A stretch of 64,000 nucleotides of DNA from Sarcocystis neurona (GCA_000727475.1 KL647291.1:134457-198456), one strand, 5' to 3'; numbered from the stretch's first letter, positions 32,591 through 44,815 are shown. Program-made: numbers and translations. The notes: generated from the letters alone by a model not told the origin.

Positions 32591-35500
32591 GGTAGGTGAC
32601 TGCCAGTGATACTGCCCCTGCACCGTACGCTGCTGCTCGGTTCTAGCCCTTTCGCTGTTTTCATCAACGCCGTGCACACTTTTAGGTGAAGTGTGTCTCG
32701 TCTCCCCGAAAACAGCTCAACCGACGAAGCAGCTGCATATGTCAACACAGGTCTGCACAGAAAACCATTTTACAAACCGCGCAGAATAGACAAGTATCAT
32801 CCGCTATGAGGGTGTCGGTACGTCTCACGCAGTTCCGCGAGCAAGTTGTTTTCCTGAACAGGGTACCCTAAAAGCGAGACCAGCAGGCATCGGGCGCATA
32901 CGGAGGTGGGGCAGATACATTGATTATACTGCAGTCTGGTACGCTAATGCCTCGTCCTTTGTTTGAAGCGTTTACTTGTAAACTGCATTGTTTTTACGGA
33001 GGCTGCTCCCGGCGTGAATGCGCTACTCCCCTCGCTCACCGGTGAGAGTAAGCGAACGTGCTCAGAGTTGTCTTAACGCCGAGGATAATCATCGCTTAGG
33101 GCTCTCCGTTGTGTTCGATCTGGTTCTCACAGGGCGGAACCTGTGATCTGTTGCTTCATCGGCTGCGTCTCCGCAGAGCCAGTTGTCACTGCGTCCGTCC
33201 TCAAAAATCATAAGACGGATTCCAAGGAAAGCTGCGACCTTGTAACAGCGACCCACGCCGGTTTGATTCGGTATGACTCTGCAGTGGTGCTTGTCCTTCC
33301 AAGGAAAATGCTGATATATGTGACATTTTCCTCTCTCTGTTAACAACGAAAGTCGCGAAGAGAATATAGGTCCTCTTTGCTCCCGTTCTCGCCACAGACG
33401 TGCAGAACTGCCCACTTCTGTCAGGATGAAACCTCAACGTAGAGCGCCCTGTTTCTTCAACGCAAAACCGATGAGCGGTCCATAATTGAGCTTCCGGATT
33501 TAAAACAAAATATGTCGTGAATGAGAGTTAGCAGCGAGTACATATGCGTTGTGTCGTTCTTACTTACCTTTCCCTGCGCCGGCTTTCGCAGGCACTGGCG
33601 CCTGAGCGTGTCCGATAGCGACAAAGAGACTTCCGAGACAAAATTCTCCCTCCTAGCGCGGCTGAAACTTCCTGGTCCACTATCGTGTTTATGTGGTCTT
33701 CGGTCGAGCGCAGATTCAAACAGCTGGCTCATCGTGGCCACCGATCGGGGAATCATTACATGGGTGAACTTAGCTGGGCCATTCTTACTGTGTGAGAGAA
33801 GGTAGGCGTCGCGTGTTCTAGGACAAGAAAGCTGAATCTCTGCAGAAGTTCAACAAGCATGGTGTTGGATGCTTGCCGGAGTACACGATGCGTACATTAC
33901 ACTGACGCATTATCGCTAGTGCCCTTCATGTCCAAGGGTACTCATTAAAAAAAGCTCTTACAAGTCTCTCTGAGTTTGTTTTGGGGCATCTCGACGACGA
34001 AGGGTGGTAAGTTCTCTCAGCGTAGTCGCGCTACAGCACATCTAAACGTAAGTGATAAGCGCTGGTTTTCGATGTGCGTCCCCAAAGGTTAACCCGTGAA
34101 GCAATAACGTGCCTGGCGCCGCGTCCGCCGGCGGAGGATGAGAAGTCGACGCCGGATGAGGCGCTGGTTTGCGCTGCCTTACTACAAGACAATAAGATAC
34201 TGTTGTTCAGAATGCACCGCGGCATTTCACGCAAAAGTGCAAGCATTGTGGGGGAAATGGAGGTCCTTGGCACAATCCTCATACAGCCTGAGGCAAGACT
34301 TCTAGCGTGCCGATCACAATGCCTAGCTCCGATTGTGTTGTTACACGCGGTGTTGCACTTGCCCCCACGGTAACCTTGAGTGCCTTTCGTCGAACCTTCG
34401 GCAAGACGGAGAAATCACACGATGAACCTGCATGACACTGCAGCGTACTTCATAATCGGCGAGGAGAGAAGAAGGACAGCTTTCTTGCCCCCGAGTGTGG
34501 TAATCAGTCAACATTGATTCCTTCGAGTGAGTTACCTCAGGTGCTGGGATGCAGAGGATCTCCTGTTGGAGAACAAGACACACAGCGTCCTTTGCTTTCC
34601 CCTTTGGACGCACTCGGATGGATTAGGGTGGCCGTTCAGGAACGAGCCCTCACGTCACGAAATAAATTAGACTGGCTGGTGTTTCCTTTGACGAGCGCGT
34701 CAGAAAAACACATCGCGGACGTGGGCTACTTAGGCTTTGCACGCGCTTCTTCTTCCTCTTGTTCTTCAAGTGGCAAAAACACCGTATGTCAAACAAACAC
34801 AGCGGCTAGCTTACCAAGAACCGCTTGACTGCACAGTCTGCATATTTGGACACATTTCGTTCGGCATGCCTTGACTTGTGATGATCTCTCCGTGCAGTAT
34901 CTCTCAACACAGCCCAGATGCAGCTTTGTTAGGCTCCCCTTCGTGCCGACATTTCTAGTCGTTGTTGACAGTTCCCTCTACGTTGGAAATCTGCTCGGCG
35001 AAATATTCCACTTTCACGCCGACAGCGCGCTGAAACTGTCCGCTGCGGAGAAGAACCTGCTTTCCGAGATACGTACCGCAACACCCGCACGCTTCACGCG
35101 TACAAAGGCGGTTCCCTTCCACAATGTCTTCTTAATATTCCACGCATTCTGCGAGAACTCGGTAGATTCAGTTGGTCTGGAGGACAAAGAACTCGCTGAA
35201 AATTCCACGTTGAAGGTGGTGGTGCCATCCGCGGACGACTGGGTACCCGTAGTCCGCACGTGTAAGCAAGGAGGACTGGAATTCAAGAATGGGTGCGCCT
35301 AAAACCGTAACCACAGGAACATACCAAAGTGCGAGGAAAAAAATTCAGAACTCCCCGTCCCAACCGAAGTGTCTCTCACTCGTGTCTGGTATACAACACG
35401 CAGGTCCAACCTCGAAAAACTGCAAGGCAACAGTTGCAGTGATTTTGGCTTGATCAAGCATATGGAAGAATCTACCTGCCCTAGCGTCTTGGGGGTCATA

Positions 35501-38500
35501 CCTAAGCGTGTAGAGTTGCTTCTACAGCCCGTCGGGGTGCTCACGGAGTAAGTCGGAAACGACGTGCCGGGGCCGTACACAATGTTGTGTACCTTGTGTA
35601 CACACGTTCACCCAGGTCGTGCCATAATCGCACAAGTATAGCACTGTTCCATTGCGTTGAACGTCCCCTGCGTCAAGCCTGGCTAGCTTGAATACGTTCC
35701 ACCGTACCAGTGCTACCTCCTGACTCTTTTGTGCGCACCGTCGTCCTTGACCAGCTGCACCGTCAGGGCATCCAAGAGCAAATGTAAGCCTTTCTGTGGT
35801 GGAGATGTAGAAGACAGTGTCTGGAATTCAAGCCTGTCAGCAGGGCACAAGCGGAATGAAACCAGCGAGAAAGACGCACCCGAAGAGACCCTCGTTCACG
35901 CCGAAATGGAAAAGTTACGCACAGGGCTGCGAAGGATTTTACAAGACAACGAAGTAAGGGCTGGGTGGGAGAACAAAACATGGATGGAAGGGAAGCACGT
36001 AAGCGCACCTCACATATAAGTATGTTGTGGTGGCATGTCGTACTCTGTGTAGGAACACACACGCAACAAAACTCTACACAGAGAAGACTTCCTTATAGAC
36101 TCCATGGGACTAGGTGTGGTACAGGAGCACATGACAGCAGCTATGGAAGAGTTGAAAAGGCATCACCGTGTCCAAAGAGTGGCGTCCTACGCCCTCTGCG
36201 AACGACTGACTCGAAAGCTGCATAAAAAGGGGTGCACCTCCGGTCGCGTCCTCCCCCCGCTAGAGCCGAAGAACTCACATCTTGTAAGGGAATACCCCTT
36301 GACGAGACACTCGATTGATTCAATGCGCTTGGAGAAAAAAGTGACTTTTCTGCGGTAAGGAGGTAGCCAGTGATGGCCTCATATTCACTGTAAAGTGCTT
36401 CAGCGCCAAGAGTCTCACACTGCAAGGATCGTCGCAGCAGCACTTCCGCGTACACCGAGCGATGCATTCATTGACCGGGAGCACGATCTTTTACACCTCC
36501 CTGGTTTTCGCGTCAGCGTTGGTGTGTTTGTATTGTCTGCCTGTTCTCTGACGTAGCAAGATGGAAGTTCACGAAAAACAGTGGCTCTCAGAAGCACTAG
36601 CCACAGACCTCTACATGCTGAATATGAAGCTGAATAATGACCTGCTGCCACAGCGCTGGGCAGCCGACACCGGAGAAGAACCCATTATCTACCTGTGGGC
36701 CAGTCAGCGCAGTAAGGAACTGGAAGGTCTCCGTAGCAGGCCTACGTGCAGCTTTCCTCCCGCAGCTTTACAGAAAAGAATCTTTCTCATGGTGGCCCAC
36801 GGAGGGGGGTCGCTGGTGGTCACAACCATTGCTGCGATAGTTATCAAGCGAAGCTATTCATCTACCGTGCCGTGCAACCAATGCAGAAGAGCGTGTCGCG
36901 CAGTGAGTATCGAAGCATTGCTTGCGACCACCTACGATCCCCTAACAAGAGAAGGTTTTCATCTACCGTGCAGTGCAGCCAACACAGAGGAGCGTGCCGC
37001 GCAGCGATTACGTATCACACACACATGCAGGTGGTGAACGCTTCAGGAGACAAGGCAGTCCCAGGCAGAGAATGCCTCAAAGAAGTCGATGGTGCTGACA
37101 CGACGGCAAGAATATCATACGAAGAAGAGGATTTCACAACATGGAGTGACGCCCTCTACGCTCCAGCGGAGACCCTTACAAACTCTAGGAAACGAATTCA
37201 AGCATTTGTTCTCAACAGCTTGACCCTCCGTGTACGTAGTCAAGTGAGCGTACGTTCTGGCAGGCGGGAACGTGAGTAGAGTCTTAGAGCTCTCCGAACC
37301 GATACGTACACGGCTAAACAGCAGTGACAAATAAACAGTAAGCGTACAATGTAGTTGAATTTTGTTCTCCGGACAGCTGATGCAGTCATTCAATTCGCAT
37401 TTCAGCACGGTATACAAAGCCAGGATGAAGGCCACCGTGCAGATAATGCACAAGATCGGCACTGCAAAAGGCATCGCGGAAGAGTGGAAGTATGAAGCGA
37501 ACCTGACAAGCAAGGTTTTCCAAACGAGTGACACCACCAGCTCTTTGCTTGCGGTAGGTAGCACCTGAACGACGAGGGCGTTAGGGGTTCTTGACGTGTC
37601 AGTAGGTGCAACCCTTGCTCTGCCGTTGTCGCGTACGTGTGTCCTCGTGGTCACGCTTGCGTTTATGGCCATCTGTAGCATCCTCTGCCCATTACACTAT
37701 CAAAGAAACATTCACCGCCCAAACGCAGACTGCTTTGCGTGAGTCGTTGCGGCTGGTGAACTGAGACAGGCAAACTTCATTCATTGCACAGTTGTTACAC
37801 GGCTGCAAGATTCTGGGCACGCCGTCGCATCGCCATCTGTGCGAGCATTCCTGTGTGCTTGACGGCGTCTCGTTCTGTGTGACATACACAGCTCGCTGCT
37901 GAAGTTTTTGATGTGTGTTTTGAAAAGCGCAATGAGGGCACAACGGAGGTGGAAAATTACAAGCAAGAGTATGGTTCGACAAGCTTAACAAAGAACGCTG
38001 ACTACAAGGCCATCCCACAGAGGACGGGATATGAAAACAGCGGCCGACGATGCACCGGCAGCCGAGGAAGAGCTGTATCTCCATAGTAAGAACCCCTGGA
38101 TGCCATCACGGACAACAACCGTTTGCACACGAGTTCGACTTCAGTCCACCTGTCGTTGTGTCAAACCTGCACGACGTTCGCCCTAGTCTTCTTTGACTAA
38201 GTCCATTGAGAAAAGGTCTTGTCTCCATGCGACTTCGCCGCTCTTAAGCGTGGCTGAAGGTCCGCGTCTGACGGCTGAAGAACGCGAACGGGTCAACCGC
38301 GGGGGAGCCGTTGGAAAAGGCATCGTGCTCAAGACGGGAAACGAAGACATGGAGCCTGAAATGTCCCGTGTGTGGTGAGACGGCACGGCAGTACCGACGA
38401 TACCAGCGTTCTGACGGCGATACTTTCTGTGTTTCTGCCGAGAAGAAACGACAAACCTTGTCTTTTTCAGAGTGAACAATACCCACGGGTCATGTTCCGC

Positions 38501-41092
38501 AGGGAGCAGAGTGACGCTATCGAAAAGAACTTCGACTTTTTGCTTGAAAGTCTCGATGTCAGGCAGTAAGAAATGTGGAGGGCCTATTACCTATTCCGGA
38601 CGATGTCAACGCACGGTCTTAGTTGTTCCACAATCGCACCGCTGTGGTGCTATCGTTCGAAATGCGGTGTATTCAGGCGAAGAGTCCACTGGGATATTTT
38701 AAAAGATGAGCTTTATTGCGTTAAAGTTCTATCTTCGATCGTACGACACTCCGAAATAGAGCACATGCTGGAGAGGACCTGCGATTTGCTTGGCGGGTCC
38801 ATACAGCAGGGAGACGATCTCAGCGTCCCACAGGTTAGCGCAAACCAGCAGGCGCCCTCTCGGTGCACGCAATCTATTGACATTTTTGTAGCAGAAGGTG
38901 GAATTACCGGGTCCAGTTTTGTTTGCTCACCTGCGTTGAGTCGCTGGTCGTGGAATATCAAGTCGACAAATGGATATGGTACATACGTCACCCAGCGCAG
39001 GCGCTATTATGTAGCCACGTAACATCCAGGAAGTGATAAAAAAATGTTCACCACTACGCGTGATGTTGATTTCAAAGCTGGTTGCATTAAGTTCTTCGCG
39101 TCTGCCTCCTGCACTTCCAACACCACGGTAAGCAGGTAGTTGCACTATCGGCGATAGACTCCGCAGGGGCGAATCCACTCTTGATAGCTGACACGAAAGT
39201 TGCCGGGAAAGATACGATCGCAGAAGCGGCATTAATCCTCCAGCAAGACTTTCAAGCGACAAAAAAGGAAGTGTGTTCGACAAGGTAAACGTCGTTGGAT
39301 CAACCTGTCACGTCTGCCTCGTGCACAACGGAAAGGGTTCTGCTTCTCATCTTTGGTCGGAACGCCTTCAAAACCTTCTGCGGCAGGGCGCAGACGAAGC
39401 AAAGTACGTGCGGCGAATAAGTCAGCTGCGGCTGGAGAAGGCATTGACTGAGTTGAACGCAGATATACTTGTGGAGCTTAGCCAAGGTTTGAATGAGGTG
39501 GTCGCAGATACCACGCTGACCACATTCGAAGAGGCTTGTGTCGTGCACCGGGACGCTGTCGACGGCTTCAACAGGAGGATTTCCGAGATGAAACACGGGA
39601 AAATTAAGAATCTGGAACTGATAAAGGTAAGATACATGTCGCGGTTCACGTCAGCGGGGCTTGTGGGCTTTCGGGCTTCAGGTGACAGTCGGGCCAGCAT
39701 CGGCGACGAACTCTATATTTACCTCTGATTCGTTTGTACAGAACGATAAGTCTCTGTGATACAGATTTAGCAAGCAGCAGGCACCGGCCACACGACACAC
39801 AGCTCGCTGCTATAGGACGGCTCCTGCGTGCTGTACACCAGGGCTTATGCCGCCTGTGCGCAACCTGATGATGGGGCGGTTGCCATATTCGCGACCTTCT
39901 CGCCACAGAATCTACGTCGTAAACTGCTGATGATTGGTTGGCTCAAGCGAATCCTTGCTGCCGATAAGGAGGAGGTCGAAGAAAAGACGAAGTATCTGCA
40001 TATGTTGCGGCTCACCAAGAAAGTACAACACTACCTTTCGACAACTGGTCAGGAATGCACAAACCAGCCGGGTCTAGTCAGTGGGACACTTTACCGTGCG
40101 CGAAAGGCTGGATCCGAAACACTGCATCATTAGGAAGTGAACGCTTGTACGCTTTTCTTCTCGATCTCGCGCCCTCTCGTGTACCACTCGAGACTAAATG
40201 GCGAAACCACTTGCGTGTGAGCTCTTTTAATGGACAGCGTACTTTGCTTTGTCTGTAATTCATTACTGCCCGAAGCAGGAGAGACTGACAAGGCCCCTCT
40301 GGTGGAGTCTGGTCCTCGCAGGAAGCACGAGAGAGGCCGTGACTTCATTACCAACGGAGACTCCCGACAGTCCCAGGAGGTCGTTCAAAATAAAACTATT
40401 TTTGAATACCAAGGCGATATCAGCAGACAGGTTTGTTGCACCTGCAGGGACGAATTCCAACTGACACAGTATCATCAAAATGTCTGCCGGGACGCTGTCG
40501 GAACAACGTAGTCGGCACCGAAAATGTCGTAACTGCCCGCGTATAGCTGCTATTTTCCATGGGGTGCAGTGCGCACCTCTGTAAGGTGACAACTCTCTGT
40601 GGTACGGTTGTGACGAACTACGTGTGCTACTGCATGGCAGGCGAACGAAAACAGACAGCTGCACCTACTGGAGCAGCAGCTGATGCAAACTTTCAAGTGT
40701 AAACAGAACGTGAAGCACGGACGAGTATCTTCGTTAAATACTTCAGAAGGTGTTGAGAGATATTCAACCCCAGGTGGGAACGAGTGTTTTCGTGCGTATT
40801 TGTAGATTGGACACGGCAGAGCTGTTATGTCGTGGTACAGCCTTAAAATATATGATCGGCTCTACCACAACACACCTGGAACCAGATCGACCTTGTGGTG
40901 CGCCTCTGGTACCGCTCGCTTTTTCTGGCGACAGGAATTCCGACTAAGAGTTTGAAAAAAACTAAGACGTTCCGCGAAATTCGTTATCTAGCAGGACTTT
41001 GCCGCATCGTTGCCAAGCATAACAGCCTGATAAGCGTGCTGCGACAAGAGATAAAGTGCCTCCGATGCAGAGCAATCCCAGTGTTGTCCTAA
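30188..41092 (+). CDS. Axonemal tether protein of the CFAP43/CFAP44 family (beta-propeller plus coiled coil), multi-exon
   Basis: CFAP43 and CFAP44 form the tether that holds a dynein head to the doublet microtubule. The start is the ATG at 30,188 (MEASREKPELLF), with A at -3 and G at +4. Exon 1 ends at 30,947 (G|gtgagg); exon 2 probably spans 31,346-31,824. The first 5 kb encodes WD-like strands such as ILCSLEGNCLCFWNLDSGF, AGLVACGEAGPAPRIILL, FTVVSLDGALLVYDFDEDN and AVYFTTSNGELWYIP. The second half encodes charged helices such as FNSHFSTVYKARMKATVQIM, WLKRILAADKEEVEEKTKYL and SLISVLRQEIKCLRCRAIPV, ending at a stop at 41,092. A propeller followed by coiled coils and ending in an L-R-x-E-x-x-x-L-R helix is the pattern of this family. 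The choice between CFAP43 and CFAP44, and even the family, rests on architecture and short resemblances. Roughly 20 exons are expected; most edges are not resolved. It is head to head with the dynein gene. Confidence 0.6.
33590..35550 (+). other. CFAP43/44-like gene, second beta-propeller exons
   Basis: The exon starting at about 33,591 follows a good acceptor (ggctttcgcag). It reads LLARLKLPGPLSCLCGL and SWLIVATDRGIITWVNLAG, and ends before gtaggcg at about 33,800. Further exon pieces are at 34,074-34,370 (EALVCAALLQDNKILLFRM and VLGTILIQPEARLLACRS), 34,550-34,760 (LDWLVFPLTS), 34,871-35,302 (TFLVVVDSSLYVGNLLGEIF and FHNVFLIFHAF), and about 35,340-35,550. The strand pattern continues a propeller. 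Exon edges are approximate. Confidence 0.5.
35700..41092 (+). other. CFAP43/44-like gene, C-terminal coiled-coil exons
   Basis: Helical pieces follow one another on the plus strand: AEMEKLRTGLRRILQDNE (about 35.9 kb), HMTAAMEELKRHHRVQRVAS and REYPLTRHSIDSMRLEKKV (36.1-36.36 kb), EKQWLSEALATDLYMLNMKL (36.57 kb), LMQSFNSHFSTVYKARMKAT (37.38 kb), FRREQSDAIEKNFDFLLESL (38.5 kb), and DILKDELYCVKVLSSIVRHS (38.7 kb). They continue with LEKALTELNADILVELSQGL (39.45 kb), LKRILAADKEEVEEKTKYLH (39.95 kb), and RIVAKHNSLISVLRQEIKCL ending at 41,092. Frame changes between the pieces show introns. Confidence 0.6.
36857..37005. repeat. Direct repeat of about 47 bp at 101-bp spacing, probably intronic
   Basis: The block beginning ttcatctaccgtgc at 36,857 recurs at 36,958 with about six mismatches over 47 bases, both ending cgcgcag. 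It lies after the EKQWLSEALATDLYMLN exon in sequence with no helix-forming frame, so probably in an intron of the CFAP43/44-like gene. Confidence 0.75.
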
Positions 41093-42823
41093 CTGTCCCA
41101 GAGAAACGAGTTCATAAATTGCGCCGACGCCTGGGTCGCTCAACCTCTAACAACCCAAGCATGTCGAACATCGAGAATGTGCTGCTCTAACACAAAACAT
41201 ACTCTGTTTCAGTGTAAGTTTGCCGGCCAGCAAATATTGTCTTTAAGATGTGCTTTCTCGAATGATGTAGCGCGTAGAGCTGGTCTCACGGAGTGGATAC
41301 ACGGTGTACGGCGCAGCCTTATATAAAGTAGTCTGACAGTTGTCTTATACGCCGTAGACGGCTTCTTACATCAGGGAACCCGTCTGACAGTTGTCTTATA
41401 CGCCGTAGACGGCTTCGTACATCAGGGAACCCGTCTGACAGTTGTCTTATACGCCGGAGACGGCTTCGTACATCAGGGAAACCGCAGAGCGCCGGTTTTG
41501 TTCCGCCACCCTGCAGTTATACGGTATGAGCCAACGAGACTGATCTTTGCGAGAGCCCGCTACGGTGTGTGCGCGTAGGACACTGAGAACTCCGACTGCA
41601 CTCAATGGCATCGTGCTTTGCTCGCGCGTGTCACTAAGACAGACACGTCGCTACACATGACCAGGCAGCGTATCTTCATACCGTTTGCTTGCTGAGCTCG
41701 ACCTGCAAAGCCGGCCCCCAAGGGACTCCGCGAATAACTGCGAGCTCAACATCTGTCTCGCTGCATATAACCATGGACTTCTTCCTTATTATAGAGGTGC
41801 CAAGCACGTAATACGTGACAATTGCACCCTACGTAGAGTGCTCTCCAGATATCCGCTGGCGCCAAGTGTGCACCAGCCGTGCGCGCCTCTCTTGGCGTTT
41901 ACATCTGTCAAAACACGTATTACATTCGTCGTCAGCTCGTGTGGATAGTGGTTGCCCGCAGCTAGTCTCACACTAGGTGAGCTTGCACAATTAAGGTTCA
42001 ACACAGGGTTTGCAGGTACGCAGGGATTCTCCTCTTCAAGACTCTCACATCTGGGGGGCAGATACCTCATCGGACAGCAACTCTTTCCAGCAACTAGTCA
42101 ACGCCACACAGCTCCTACAATCTGTCTCGTGCATCGACTCATTACGGACAAACCCACAATGTCAAACGATGCCTACACACACACACCTAAGGCTGGAAAA
42201 GTACACAATCACACAGAAAATAATTCACATAAAATCAGTTGTTCGATTTAGTAGTCGTGACGGATGAGTCTGTCCTTCTGTTCGAGAATTCGTACCACGT
42301 ACATGTTACTGATGATCACGAAAGTTTACTCAGGTATGAGCGCAGAGCTCTTGCATTTGTGGTCCTCAAGAGCTACTTTCATCAGCACTGTCGATCCACA
42401 CAAAACTTGTCGTACCGACGGGAAATGCGGCGACCTTTGGTTGCCTTCTCCGCTAACGAGGCCTCGACACAGTCGCTTTGGATTCGCATTTTTCACGCGA
42501 AGGTATCCAAGTTGCCACATGTGGTGTGACAAGCCAAAAGAGTACCGGCTGCAGAGCGTCAACTTTTTTTACGGCTTGCGGGTTCGTGGCTGCGTCAAGC
42601 TTCGCTTCGAGTGTGCTCACCACATGCGTGGCCAGATAGATATCTTGTTTTTGAACAAGAGAAGCTGAGTCTTTTTAGTTTCCTGGTAGAGCTCACAAGG
42701 CACGGCAACTTAAAGATTATCGTCCCTCGTTGTAGATTTCGCGTAATGTTGCATGAATGTGTCAGGCTGTTTGTCCAAAGGTTACACCCGTTCCTTGTCG
42801 CCAGCAACATTGTGCAGATTCGA
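41093..42823. other. Convergent intergenic spacer between the CFAP43/44-like gene and the NTPase
   Basis: The two flanking genes end towards each other here. The spacer holds the 51-bp tandem repeat at 41,331-41,483 and a short CA-rich run near 42,178-42,190. Frames of up to 134 codons (42,264-42,668, plus) have no motif and no splice support. The 3' untranslated regions and polyadenylation sites of both genes must lie here, but apicomplexan signals are too loose to place by eye. Confidence 0.6.
41331..41483. repeat. Three-copy tandem repeat, 51-bp unit
   Basis: Copies start at 41,331, 41,382 and 41,433 with gtctgacagttgtcttatac. Copies 1 and 2 differ at one base; copy 3 has two or three further changes. 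Each unit contains gccgt-ag-acggc, a small inverted repeat (one arm mutated in copy 3). The unit is 17 codons, and two of the three plus-strand frames stay open through all copies, one reading SDSCLIRRRRL and the other LTVVLYAVDGF repeatedly. Confidence 0.95.
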
Positions 42824-44815
42824 TTACAGTCTCTTCGGTGTTGGGGTGGCGTAATTATGACTGGTCCCGAGCTCGTATGCGGTGCGAGCCCAATAGGACT
42901 TCCGCATTATCCGATCCAAAATTGCTCCGTAATGCCACGTCAACTCGGCACCATCAATGTGATTCTGGAATATTACAGGCCGTGGACGTCGCTCGCTGGC
43001 TAGCAGGTACGAGACGGTGGAGACGGCTTGTGCTAGCTTCGCGCACAAATCAAAAGTGTACGCGCCAACACGGTACGGTTTACGCTCCCTTGATGCAGGC
43101 ACGTGGAAGACAAGACCGTCTTTTCGGTCTACGCCAACAGATATCTTGCAGAAGTCTCGCGCGGCCGTAACGAGCTGTGCGACATTGCGACCATCCCAGC
43201 TCTGAGGCAGTAAGCCGTACATTTTAAGCGTCTCGATCGCACTCACTAGCGCGGCGCCGCAGATGTACACCGTTGTAGCTGAGTCGGTGTAACGAAAGAT
43301 CTGAGCAAAGTTCTCAAATCCGCCTGCAACTGCTTCCATATTGGCAGGAAGGGGCATGGGAGAGTTCATAAGAATGGATTCGACCTCTGATAAACAGTTA
43401 TCGAAGTCCCCCGCACCTTCAACAATTGTACAATCTGGTATCTTCAACTTGTCAGTCAAGCGTTTAGAGGGATCGAGCAAGTGGTACATACACCACTGCT
43501 GAACTGTCTGTTTGGAAGCAACGTGCTCATTTCCTAGAGAGCAGAAATTTGCTGCGGAGTTCAGCCTACTCGCCGTAGGGCTATCGTCTACTTGCACCTG
43601 TCCATCGGCAGTTACTTTCATTGGACCCAGCGAACACTGCTGCCTGTACCCACGTGGAAAACACGGGTTCTTGCAGACCCGACTTGAAAGATACTTGTCT
43701 TTGGAACAGATTTTCTTTAAAAGCACTGCGGTCGAGGCGCTCGCACCCAGTTGCATCAGAGAAACGGAAAGAATCTTTGGATGTGGCATAATGCCAGAAA
43801 AAAAGGGACTCTGGTGCAGGTCTACCAGTTTTATAAAGGAAGGAAAAGGTTCCAGTGGGTTTACGGGTAACACGACTTGTACAGAGGCACCACCAACTTC
43901 CACGATTCCTGCAAGGTCCAGGCTCTGCCGCAGACGACCACCTTCTTCGCCTATCAGCTCCTTCAGCTGGGCTAGCCTCCCTGTCAAGAAATTTGCCGTC
44001 AAAAACGTGTAAACTCCCTCTTCTTCTCCTGACAGAGGGCGCGTTAGATTCGGATCGGTAAACACGCGATAAACCTCGTGGTGCTTCCCGCGGTTGATAC
44101 AGTGGCGGAATGCCGCGAAGTAGGCGCTTAGATACCAGGAGGGGAGGTCGCGAACACCACCAGTAGAGTGGAAAATGACAGGAATTCCGAGCAGTGTAGC
44201 ATGCTCTTGGTCTGCCTTTGTCAGGTTCTCTTCTACAAGACGGATAGCATCTTTCAGAAGCCTGGTGACCAGCTCGGCTGCTCTCAGTTGAAGTTGCGGC
44301 AGGTACTTGAACATGAGCTTCGAAGTCGACGCCTGGGCTGACCAGTCTTCTCCTGCAGCGCATCTTAGCCACTCTTGAATGACCATCCGAAGCATGTCAA
44401 TCTTTTGTCCTTCTGCAACGAATTTCAACGTTTCGTACCGCGGTGCCCTACCTACCCCTGGGCACGACTCCGTCTGCACCGTGAATAAGTACGGCCGCGT
44501 GCCGGTGCTGCCTCCGTCAATGACTATTATGGACTGGGTAGCAGCTTGACATGCTGACTCCTCGCTTATGAGTTGTGCCAGTGCCTTCTGACCGTCCGCC
44601 TCGTTAGCATATCCGGCGTACTGATCGGCTGGTTGAGCAGGAGTTTCGTCGCTCGGTGCTGGGAAGAAGGGCCCCGCTTGGTGGGATGTGTTCAGCCTCA
44701 GATTGTCCGCTTTCACGGCATACAGTTCCCATCTTCCACAGGAAAAGCAACCCCAAAACAATCCGGCGAGAACTACGGTAGACGTAGTCCTACAGTGATT
44801 AGCATCCACGACCAT
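42824..44815 (-). CDS. Nucleoside triphosphatase (apyrase), GDA1/CD39 family, secreted, single exon
   Basis: Hydrolyses nucleoside tri- and diphosphates. The family includes the dense-granule NTPases of Toxoplasma and the Sarcocystis homologue, which are released into the parasitophorous vacuole. The frame opens at 44,908, but I chose the ATG at 44,815 because it puts a hydrophobic stretch (STVVLAGLFWGCFSCG) near the start as a signal peptide; this gives 663 residues. The apyrase conserved regions are intact: ACR1 DGGSTGTRPYLF (about residue 100), ACR2 HSTGGVRDLPSWY (216), ACR3 SGEEEGVYTFLTANFLTG (262), ACR4 GIVEVGGASVQVV (303), then GGFENFAQIF (about 499), and a C-terminal ELTWHYGAIL. ACR4 has E where most family members have D. 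At least a dozen cysteines after the leader suggest disulfides. Toxoplasma NTPase genes are also intronless. The gene is convergent with the CFAP43/44-like gene. Confidence 0.96.
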   Translation of the reverse strand: MVVDANHCRTTSTVVLAGLFWGCFSCGRWELYAVKADNLRLNTSHQAGPFFPAPSDETPAQPADQYAGYANEADGQKALAQLISEESACQAATQSIIVIDGGSTGTRPYLFTVQTESCPGVGRAPRYETLKFVAEGQKIDMLRMVIQEWLRCAAGEDWSAQASTSKLMFKYLPQLQLRAAELVTRLLKDAIRLVEENLTKADQEHATLLGIPVIFHSTGGVRDLPSWYLSAYFAAFRHCINRGKHHEVYRVFTDPNLTRPLSGEEEGVYTFLTANFLTGRLAQLKELIGEEGGRLRQSLDLAGIVEVGGASVQVVLPVNPLEPFPSFIKLVDLHQSPFFSGIMPHPKILSVSLMQLGASASTAVLLKKICSKDKYLSSRVCKNPCFPRGYRQQCSLGPMKVTADGQVQVDDSPTASRLNSAANFCSLGNEHVASKQTVQQWCMYHLLDPSKRLTDKLKIPDCTIVEGAGDFDNCLSEVESILMNSPMPLPANMEAVAGGFENFAQIFRYTDSATTVYICGAALVSAIETLKMYGLLPQSWDGRNVAQLVTAARDFCKISVGVDRKDGLVFHVPASRERKPYRVGAYTFDLCAKLAQAVSTVSYLLASERRPRPVIFQNHIDGAELTWHYGAILDRIMRKSYWARTAYELGTSHNYATPTPKRL

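Noticed and set aside
41331..41483. A CRISPR array
   Set aside because: The copies are directly adjacent with no variable spacers, and the genome is eukaryotic.
43581..44372. A 263-codon minus-strand frame
   Set aside because: It overlaps the NTPase in another frame, is Arg/Ser-rich and has no motif; it is a shadow of the real gene.
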